20,092 nt of DNA. It comes from Candidatus Sumerlaeota bacterium (GTDB lineage Bacteria; Sumerlaeota; Sumerlaeia; JAFGJS01). The notes beneath the pieces were generated by a model. The model saw only the letters and a list, made by a program, of their open reading frames with translations, did no database searches and was not told the DNA's origin. The position numbers and the translations under genes are program-made. Positions 7,683-15,700 of the stretch are shown here, in pieces (positions within the stretch are counted from its first letter, which is position 1; each line of letters opens with the position of its first letter). The DNA lies in NCBI GenBank assembly GCA_016928995.1, contig JAFGJS010000024.1:1-20092 (forward strand), given 5' to 3'.

Positions 7683-7741
7683 GGTAGGGGCGATTGTCTC
7701 CAATCGCCCGTTGCGGACGGTTGAAGATAACCGTCCCTACC
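7683..7741. repeat. Three-stem palindromic element
   Basis: An outer stem GGTAGGG (7683-7689) / CCCTACC (7735-7741) encloses two perfect hairpins. These are GGCGATTG/CAATCGCC around TCTC (7689-7708) and GGACGGTT/AACCGTCC around GAAGAT (7715-7736). Its design suggests a dispersed palindromic element. No second copy is in the window. Confidence 0.55.
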
Positions 7742-7807
7742 TAAATATAGCGCAATAACTTTCGAGGACCGATCTATATATCATTGACGGGACAAATGCT
7801 ATTTATC

Positions 7808-7838
7808 AATCCGGTCTATCCTGTTTATCCTGTCAAAA
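7808..7838 (+). repeat. 9-bp array TATCCTGTT, right inverted copy
   Basis: The units CAATCCGGT, CTATCCTGT and TTATCCTGT, then CAAAA, form a 9-bp-period array. It ends in ATCCTGTCAAAA (7827-7838), the exact reverse complement of the left array's first 12 bases. Confidence 0.65.
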
Positions 7839-7877
7839 AATTTTCGTCGATTTCAATCACCCCAGGAGGACGTAGCC

Positions 7878-8126
7878 ATGACAGAGCCCAAAATCGCGGA
7901 CCGCAAACCCTGCGCGCAGCAACTTGAGCCGGGAAAGCAGTATTACTTCTGCGCCTGCGGAGAGTCCTCCAATCAGCCGTTTTGCGATGGTTCCCATCGC
8001 GGCACGGAGTTCTCGCCCGTTCCCTTCAGTGTGGAGGAAGGCAAAACCTGTCACCTGTGCATGTGCAAGCGCACGGGCAACGCCCCCTTCTGCGACGGCG
8101 CGCACAAAAGTCTGCCGCCCGAATGA
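7878..8126 (+). CDS. Tandem CDGSH-type iron-sulfur protein
   Basis: An 82-residue protein carries two [2Fe-2S]-binding CDGSH signatures of the C-x-C-x8-C-x3-H type. Motif 1 uses Cys25, Cys27, Cys36 and His40 (CACGESSNQPFCDGSH). Motif 2 uses Cys61, Cys63, Cys72 and His76 (CMCKRTGNAPFCDGAH). No membrane segment is present, so it resembles the soluble, two-motif (MiNT-like) class rather than mitoNEET. These proteins are thought to act in redox or Fe-S transfer, but the substrate here is unknown. The start is secure: AGGAGG lies 8 bases before the ATG. It appears to be its own transcription unit, isolated by repeat DNA upstream and a 209-bp gap downstream. Confidence 0.92.
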   Translation: MTEPKIADRKPCAQQLEPGKQYYFCACGESSNQPFCDGSHRGTEFSPVPFSVEEGKTCHLCMCKRTGNAPFCDGAHKSLPPE

Positions 8127-8335
8127 CCGCGAAGCCCTTCACGGCAATAAAAAACGCCCGTTTTGTGTTGTAACATCAAACGGCGCCCGGACTCCAGGCT
8201 TCAAACAACGCAGAAAAGCGACGAAGCGCGGCCTTGCCGCATTTCCATTGACTAATCCGGCTGAAAAGGCATAGCTTGACTTAAACATAAACGCAAACAC
8301 AGGCCAGCGTTTCTGGCGTGGAAGGAGAACAAAAA

Positions 8336-8629
8336 ATGAAATCGAAAATCACGGCAGGCATCTTGATACTGACATTGGCCCTCGCCGGAGCCTCTTTTAC
8401 CGGATGCAGCAAGGCGCAGTCCGGCGCGGCCATCGGCGCGGGCGCGGGCGCCTTGGGTGGCGCGATCATCGGGCATCAATCCGGCCATCGCACCGAAGGC
8501 GCTCTGATCGGCGGCGCGGTCGGCGCCGCTGGCGGTTATGCCGTCGGCAATGAGATGGACAAGAACGACCAAAACTACCAGTACAACGAGCCGCGGCCGC
8601 GTTATGACTACCGCGACGACCGCTATTAA
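8336..8629 (+). CDS. Glycine-zipper lipoprotein, YMGG-like
   Basis: This 97-residue envelope protein has a lipoprotein signal peptide (1-23, with ILILTLALAGASFTG) and probable lipidated Cys24. A glycine-zipper region follows (about 29-71, e.g. GAAIGAGAGALGGAIIG and GALIGGAVGAAGGYAVG). The hydrophilic tail is rich in Tyr, Asp and Arg. Glycine-zipper lipoproteins of this size occur in the outer membrane of many Gram-negatives, with poorly known roles in envelope integrity or stress. Phe at the lipobox -3 position is less usual than Leu. AGGAG lies 8 bases before the ATG. A strong terminator candidate follows at 8670-8706, so it looks monocistronic. A TTGACT near 8248 or 8276 may be part of its promoter, but no convincing -10 box accompanies either. 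Confidence 0.85.
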   Translation: MKSKITAGILILTLALAGASFTGCSKAQSGAAIGAGAGALGGAIIGHQSGHRTEGALIGGAVGAAGGYAVGNEMDKNDQNYQYNEPRPRYDYRDDRY

Positions 8630-8669
8630 TGCCGGTCGAATTGCAATTCCGCGGATAAGCCATCGCAAC

Positions 8670-8706
8670 GGGGGCGGGAATCATCGAATCCCGCCCCTCT
8701 TCGTGT
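8670..8706 (+). terminator. Rho-independent terminator after the glycine-zipper gene
   Basis: GGGGCGGGA (8671-8679) and TCCCGCCCC (8689-8697) form a perfect 9-bp GC-rich stem with a 9-base loop. It is followed by a T-containing tract (TCTTCGTGTTTTC). It lies 40 bases past the stop codon. The T-tract is interrupted, so efficiency is uncertain. Confidence 0.65.
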
Positions 8707-8736
8707 TTTCAACCTGAAATCAAACGCGGGAGAAAG

Positions 8737-9747
8737 ATGATAAGACTGGCCTGCAGAATTCCGTTTATTTTCGATTCAGCACCGCGGCCATTATGGAGCG
8801 GCCCCAATGGTGTTGCGGCAAGGATTTGCGGGCCGCTCCCTGACGGTCGCGGTACTGATTGCATCATCCCGGGAAAAGTTGATGGAATCGTGCGGAATAG
8901 TCATTACATCGCTCAAAGTCTCAAAAAAATCCACCTGCCTTTGTTGATCATCAGTATTGTTTCAATGACAATTGGCGGAACGATGAATCTCGCGGCGAAT
9001 GAAAACCATGAAACTCCATCTGACGCAAGCGGCAAAACGCCGCTGATCGCACGACAGGACATCAGCACGACGAACGCGCTGGTTTACGAATTCTTCGGGC
9101 AAGGCCCGGAAGGATTGCTCGAAGGCACCGTTGTGCGTCCGGCCGGCGACGGACCGTGGCCCGTGATCGTCGTCAACCACGGCGCGAGCAACCAGCCTCT
9201 GGACAAAGCCATGCAAATCGGTCCGGCCCTCGCGCAACGCGGCTACGTGACCATCGCCCCGCGCTACTCCTTCGCCGGTCCGAAGCACGACGGCGGAACC
9301 GGACCGTCGCGCCGCGAGCAAGACGTGAAGCTCTGCATCGCCGCCGCGAAATTCGCCCAAGCCCTTGACTTCTGCGACTCCGAACGCTGCGCCGTCGCTG
9401 GCATCAGCGCGGGCGGATTCCTCATTCTCCGCGTTCTGACGCAACGCCCCCAGCCCTTCAAGGCGGCGGCCGTCGTCTCGGCCGGTATTGGCGCGATACC
9501 CGATGAAGAATCGGAGCTCGACCGCATCGCCACGCCCCTGCTCGTGCAACACAGCGCCGCCGACGAAGTTGTACCGGTCGCCTACGGCGAGAATCTTTAT
9601 CGCTTTCTCCAGCAGCGCAAGCCGGAGCTCCCGGCCAAGTTCCTGATTTACGAAGGCGCTCCGCACGACCTTTACCAGTGGAATGGCGCGCGCCTCGCCA
9701 ACGACCTCGCCGATTGGTGCGACCCGATCCTCAAGTCAAAAAAATAG
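8737..9747 (+). CDS. Alpha/beta hydrolase (dienelactone hydrolase/peptidase S9-like), probably exported
   Basis: The catalytic region (about 110-333) is an alpha/beta hydrolase. It has an oxyanion segment VNHGASN (146-152), nucleophile Ser224 in GISAGG, Asp276 in HSAADEVVP and His310 in GAPHDLY. The substrate is unknown. A hydrophobic segment near 61-87 (LKKIHLPLLIISIVS...NLAA) looks like a signal peptide, but it lies about 60 residues into the ORF. Residues 6-42 are encoded by a 108-bp dispersed palindromic repeat (8753-8860). The start is therefore doubtful: ATG 8737 has GGGAG 4 bases upstream, and GTG 8890 would place the signal peptide near the N-terminus but has no good ribosome-binding site. 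Either the repeat inserted in frame behind the start, or translation really begins downstream. The gene is convergent with the synthase gene, 9 bp between stops. Confidence 0.8.
   Translation: MIRLACRIPFIFDSAPRPLWSGPNGVAARICGPLPDGRGTDCIIPGKVDGIVRNSHYIAQSLKKIHLPLLIISIVSMTIGGTMNLAANENHETPSDASGKTPLIARQDISTTNALVYEFFGQGPEGLLEGTVVRPAGDGPWPVIVVNHGASNQPLDKAMQIGPALAQRGYVTIAPRYSFAGPKHDGGTGPSRREQDVKLCIAAAKFAQALDFCDSERCAVAGISAGGFLILRVLTQRPQPFKAAAVVSAGIGAIPDEESELDRIATPLLVQHSAADEVVPVAYGENLYRFLQQRKPELPAKFLIYEGAPHDLYQWNGARLANDLADWCDPILKSKK
8753..8860 (+). repeat. 108-bp palindromic repeat element, copy A (inside hydrolase ORF)
   Basis: It aligns without gaps to 18181-18288 over 108 bases, about 81% identical by my hand count (88/108). 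Both copies begin GCAGAATTCC and end ACTGATT. The core stem GGAGCGGCCC / GGGCCGCTCC is a perfect 10 bp around a loop of about 24 bases. The length is exactly 36 codons, so insertion into a reading frame leaves it open. Here the encoded peptide includes GPLPDGRGTD. Confidence 0.8.
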
Positions 9748-9756
9748 GTTTTCTCT

Positions 9757-12700
9757 TTATTTCGCCGCGAGTTCCAGCTCGTTGCGGGCGTAGGCTGCGT
9801 CGAGCGAGGCGTCGATCACGCATTCGTATCCGCGCAGGATGGCCACACATTCACCGTTCGAGGCGTCCACGAAATCCATGTCCGCCGCGGCCCGGTGCGG
9901 AGTGAAGTCATTGACCCGGACGCGCAGCTCCACGCCATCCGCCGGAAACGCGGCGCGGAACTGGCGATACTCCGCCACGCTCACCGGCAGCGACGCATGC
10001 CCCAGCGTCTCGCGGCTCCATAGCGTCATCAACTGAAAGCCGCAATCGAGCGCCAGCGGATCGGCCAGCCAGGATTTCCGCAGCGGCTGCGCGATCCACT
10101 CCTTCGGCTCCGGCGCGCACGCCACGCGCGCCGCGATGCCCTGCTCCGAGCAGCCCAGCATCTCGCGGATGCCCTGCAGCGCCTCGCCATGAAACAGCGA
10201 ATCGGGACGGTAAATCGCATCCAGCGCCTTGCCATACGGCGCACGCTCCGCCTCGAATGGCGCCGGGGCGCTGCGGCTGTAGCGCTGCGACAGCACCGCC
10301 TCCGCGCGATAATACAACGGCGTCCGGCCGTTCGCCGCTATGCCCTGCGCCTCGACCGGAACGAAAAACTGCTTGCCTTGCTTGCGCGCCTTTCCCGTAA
10401 AAAATCGCACGTGCGCCGGATCCGCGCCGTTCAGGATCACGCCCTTCAGCACCTGCAAGTTGTTGAAACCGAGCAGTTTCATGCCCGGATTCGCATGCAG
10501 CGCGGCATGACCGAGCCACTCGAACATGATCGCCGCCGGCGCCACCGCCTTGCCATCCAAAACATGCGAACGTAGAAACGGATAGTCCTCCAGTGTCACC
10601 GCCCGCTCATACGCCAGCTTCAGCGAAGCATCTGCAGACACAACCGCTTGCACAGCCGAGGGCGGCTGTGCCACATTGCCCGCGCTTTCCGGGCTCATGA
10701 GCGCGCTGTCGTTCTGCATCGCGCCAAGCACGACGACTTCCACCGCCGCGTCATCCGGCGCCAGGCTCAGCTCGCGCACGAGCAGCTCCGCGCCCGCGCG
10801 CAAGCCGATCAGGCCGATGCCTTCCGCTTCGAACACCCGCGCCAGCTCCGGAGTCACCATGCCGCCGTTCCACGGCCCCCAGTTCAGCGCCGCCACGCGG
10901 CAATCGGGCCGCCGCAATGCCTCGGCCTGCGCGATTTTATTCAACGCCTCATTGGCCATCGCGTAATCCGCCTGGCCGCGCCTGCCAAAGCGGCCCGTGC
11001 TGGAGCTGAACAGCGCCATCGTTTTCAGCGGATCATCGCCGATCGCTGCAAGCAGATTGCGCAAGCCCTCGACCTTCACGCCATACACCGCGTCGAAGTC
11101 TTCCGGTGTTTTGTCTTCGATGAGTTTGTCGGCCAGCACGCCCGCGCCGTGAATCAACGCCGTCACCGGCCCGGCCTGCGCGCGGATTTGCTCCAGCGCC
11201 GCCGTCAACGCCTTCGCGTCGCGCACGTCCACGGAAAGATAGATCGCCTTGGCGCCGCTCGCCTCGATCCGCGCGAGCGTTGCGCGAATCTCACGGCTGG
11301 CCATGATGCGTCGGCACTGCGCCTCAAGTTCCTTGGGCGTGGGCTTGCCCTCGGCGCGTTCGAGCAGCGCCTTTTTGATCGACGCCGCATCGTCCAATGC
11401 TTTCAACCAATCCGCCTCATCCTCCGGCGCCGCGCTGCGCCCGAGCAAGACGATCGTCGCCTTCGACGCCTCCGCCAGCGCCACGGCGCATTCCGCCGTC
11501 ACGCCACGGCCGCCGCCGCTGATCACGACCACGTCGCTCGGACCCAGCGGCAAAGGCCGCTCTGCGTCAAACGCCTCATCGCATAAAGTCAGCGTTGTCT
11601 CGTCCGATGCGGAAAGGCCGCATTCCGTAATGCCGCGATGCAACGCGCGTTGCACGATCCATTCCGCCGCGGCATCCGCGCCGATTCCCGGCGCCACATC
11701 GAGCGCACGGCAGCTCGTCTGCGGCCATTCATGCCCGGCGGTTTTGGCCAATCCCGCCAGCGCGCCGGAAAGCGGCTCGCTGTTCGCCTCCAGATCGCCC
11801 AGACCGAACATGCCGTCGAGCCGCGAGGCCGTCGTGAAAAACGCCCCGCCATTTCCGCCTGATTTGCGTAATGCCGCCGCGCAATGCTGCGCCGCGCGAA
11901 ACGCCCCGAGCAAAAACGCATCGTCCGCGCCAGACGCCGGCGCCGCAAGCACAAGCCCCGCCAGCGTTTCCGGCGGCTGCAATTCCGTATTGTTTAATTC
12001 AATAATTTCCGCATGCGCGCCTGCCGCCTTGAACAGTCCGGCAAGCGCCGCGCCGAGTTCCGCGTCGCCGCCGATCCAGACGACCGCTCCATCCGTCAGC
12101 GCCAACGCCTCCGCGTCCAGCGCGCCATCGGCTGTGACCGCCCGCAGCGCCTTGCGCACGAGCGCTGGTTCAGCTTGCTGCGCAGCCGGGGCTGGTTGAG
12201 CCTCTTCTTTCGCGGAGGTGCGCGGCGCCACGGAACGCGCCGTGCCATTGCCGTTCGACTGGCTCAGGCGGTTCACGATGTCGCCCAGCGTCTGCAACCG
12301 GCCGAGCTCCTCCGGCTGCACCGGCGGCAGCTCCGGCAGTTGTTCTTGCAGCGCGCTGAGGATCTCCACGCGCTTGATCGAATCGATCCCAAGGTCCGAA
12401 TCAAGACCCATTTCGAGCTCCAGCATCTCCGCCGGATAGCCGGTCTTATCCGCGATCACGGCCAGCAACGTGATTTTGATTTTCTCCAGGCTCTCGCCCT
12501 TCGCTTCGCCTTCCGCGACCGGCGCCGCGCTGGCGGAAAGGTCGGCCTCGGACAGCCGCGCGACAATATCGCCCAGCGTGCGTAAGCGGCCCATCTCCTC
12601 CGGCTGCACCGGTGGCAGCTCCGGCAGCCGCTCCTGTAACGCACTGAGAATCTCCACGCGCTTGATCGAATCAATGCCCAGGTCGGAATCAAGACCCATG

Positions 12701-15700
12701 TCCAGTTCGAGCATCTCCTCCGGATAACCCGTCTTTTCCGCGATCACCGCCAGCAATGTCTTTGTCACGGTCTGCAGCGCCGCCGATTCCGCGGCGGGCG
12801 GTTCGGGCGCCGCAGGAGGTGTTTTCGTTTGTGGCGGCGCCGCTGGCGCTGTTGGCGCAGCCGGAATTGTCGGACCAGTCGGACCAGTCAGACCTGTCGG
12901 ACTCGTCAGACTTGTCAGGCTCGTCTGAGGCGCCGCGAACTGCTGTTGGGGCGCAGACCCGAGTGGATTGCCCACCGCCGTTTGCAGGATCGCGCGCTGC
13001 TGTTCGATCAACGCCTGAAACGCCTGGGCCGACGCCTGCTGATTCGCCAAAAACTGCTGATGCAGCTGCGCCGTTTGCTGCTGCATGCTTTTCAACGCCG
13101 CCAGATTTTCCTGCGTCAAGCGCAACGCATCCTGCAGCGTCGCGTTGTTGGCCGGCGGCTGTGGCGTTTCCGCCGGGTTCGATCCTGTCGTTTGACTCAT
13201 TAAACTTCCCCGTGTGTCGAATTCCTGTTTTGGCGCCAGCGCCACGGCGCCGGACGCGCCGCTTGTTTCCAGTTTGCGCGGCGAAGGCGGACGCTGCTCC
13301 TTCGGCTTGACGTAGTTCGCGCCGCAGATCTTCACTGTGAATTTCGGCTTCGGCAGCGCTTCGAACTCCTCCTGCGTTTGCGCCTCGGCGTCCCACTTTT
13401 GCAGATCGACCGCGCAACCAAGCGCCGCAAGCTGCGCCAACGCGCAGCCCAAGTCATAAGTCCCCGAACGCCGGCCGCGCGAAGCGTCCACGCTGAGCGT
13501 GACGCAATCCTGGCCCTGCAAAATCGAATCAGCCAAGCCGGATAAAACCTTGCCCGGACCGATCTCCACAAACACGCGCGCGCCTGCTGCGTGCATCGCT
13601 TCGATTTCGCGCACAAACTCCACCGGCCGCCCGAGCTGCGACGCCAGCAACTCGCGCGAGGCGTTCGCGTCCACCGGATACTCCTCCGCCGTCGCATTGG
13701 CGAACACCGCGCAACGCGGCTCGCCGAACGCCTCCCGCTTCAACGCCTCGAGGAACGGCGCGCACGCGTCGCTGACCAGCGAACTATGAAACGCCGCGGC
13801 CACGGGCAGACGCACGCCCTTCAGCTTGCGCTGCTTCAGTGCGGCCTCGGCCTTATCGAGCTCCGCCGTCGCGCCCGAAATCACACATTGCTCCGGCGCG
13901 TTTTTATTCGCGATGATCAGATCGAGTTTCTCTTCGTTCAGCGCCTGTTCCACATCCTCCAGCCGCGCGCGCACGGCGATCATGCCGCCCTTGTCGCCGC
14001 CGCCCGAGGCCATCAGCTCGCCGCGTTTGCGCGAAAGCCGGATCAACGCCGCCTCATCGAATGCGCCGCTCGCGCAAAGCGCGCTCAACTCGCCGTAGCT
14101 ATGCCCCGCCGTCAGCTGCGGCTCCAGCCCGAACTCGCGCAACACCGCCAGCGCCGCAAAACTCGCCGCGCCAAGGGCCGGTTGCGCGACAGACGTCGCC
14201 GTCAGCGCCGCCGCCTGGCTTTTCTCCGTCTCCTTGTCGAACGCCGGAACCGGATAGATCCAATCGCTCAGCCGCGTGTCCGCGTCCGGCGCGGCCTGCG
14301 CGAACGCCGCGTTCGCCGCCGCAATCGCGTTCAGCGCCGCCGGGAATTGGCACACCACGTCCTTGAGCATGCCGCAATATTGCGATCCCTGTCCCGGAAA
14401 GAGCGCCGCCACTTTTCCTTCGAGCTGGCCGCTGCCGAAATACGTCCCGTCCGGCGTGCTCCAGCGCCGCGCATCCGGCTGCGCCTCAAGCTGCTTCAAC
14501 GCCGCCGCGATCCGCTTGCTCCAATCGTCCTTGTCCCGCTCCAGCGCCATCACGAGCCGGCACTGCGCGCTTGCGTCGAATTTTTTGCGCGAGGACGCCG
14601 CCAATCGCCGCACGATTTTCCAGTCATCTGTTTGCGGCAGCGCATTCAGCTGCGCCTTGATCCCGTCCACGGAATCCGCCGACCACGCCGCGATCAGCTC
14701 GCCGCCGTCCCAATCCGCCTTCGCTTTTTCCGGCTTATACTCCTCCAGCACGCAGTGATAGTTGCTGCCGCCGAAGCCGAACGCGCTCACGCTCGCCCGG
14801 CGCGGATGATCCGCGCTTGGCAGCCACGGACGTTTGTCCGTGTTCACATAGAACGGCGTCGTCCCCGCCGCCACGGCCTCATGCGGCTGCTCCACCTTCA
14901 GCGTCGCCGGAATCACCTTGTTGCTCAGCGCCAGCGCCGCCTTGATCAAGCCCGCCGCCCCGGCCGCGGCTTTGGCGTGACCGATCTGCGACTTCACGCT
15001 CCCCAGCGCGCACCACTCCTTGCGCGGCGAATACTCCGCGAACACCTTCGTCAGCGTCCGCGCCTCGATCGCATCGCCCACCTTCGTGCCCGTGCCGTGC
15101 GCCTCGTGCAACTCGATGGTCTCCGGCGAAACGTCCGCGCACTCATACGCGCGCCGCAATGCACGCTCTTGTCCGCGCACACTCGGTTCATAAATCGCCT
15201 GGCCCTTGCCGTCGCTCGACGTGCCCAGGCCTTTAATCACCGCGTAAATCTTGTCGCCGTCACGCTCAGCGTCTTCCAGGCGCTTGATCACGATTAAGCC
15301 CACGCCCTCGCCCAGCGTCGTGCCGTCGCTGTCCGCGCTGAACGGACGCGCATGCCCCGACGGCGAAAGCGCCGGCGTCTTGCTGAAGCACATATACATG
15401 AAGATGTCGTTGAACGTGTCGATCCCGCCGGTCAGCGCCACATCGCAACGCCGCGTCAGCAGCTCCATCGACGCCAGGTTGATCGCCGAAAGCGCGCTCC
15501 CGCACGCCGCATCGCACACGCAGTTCGTTCCGCCCAGATCCAGATCGCTCGCGATACGCCCCGCCGCCACGTTGCCCAGCAACCCCGGAAACGACGACTC
15601 CTGCCACTCCACATACGATTCCGAAATCCGCTGGATCGCATCCGCCGCGGCGTCATCCGGCACGCCCGCGTCGCGCAACGCACGCCGCCAGCGCGGATAA

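Larger units (their letters stand above)
7544..7877. other. Gene-free, repeat-filled intergenic region
   Basis: 334 bp between the uracil-DNA glycosylase and CDGSH genes. I see no protein-coding signal. It contains a terminator-like hairpin, a pair of inverted 9-bp arrays at its edges (7580-7609 and 7808-7838), a multi-hairpin element (7683-7741), and AT-rich filler. The CDGSH ribosome-binding site AGGAGG lies at its right end. Confidence 0.7.

Noticed and set aside
8127-8335. Possible small gene or RNA between the CDGSH and glycine-zipper genes
   Set aside because: Open frames here have no ribosome-binding site or family features. The AAAACG-CC-CGTTTT inverted repeat near 8153 has too small a loop to be a convincing terminator.
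13591-15297. 568-codon open frame on the plus strand opposite the synthase gene
   Set aside because: It is extremely Arg/Gln/His-rich, with no recognisable domain, and lies wholly antisense to well-supported KS and AT domains. It reflects GC-rich codon bias. The same applies to 10648-11586 and 11249-12199.
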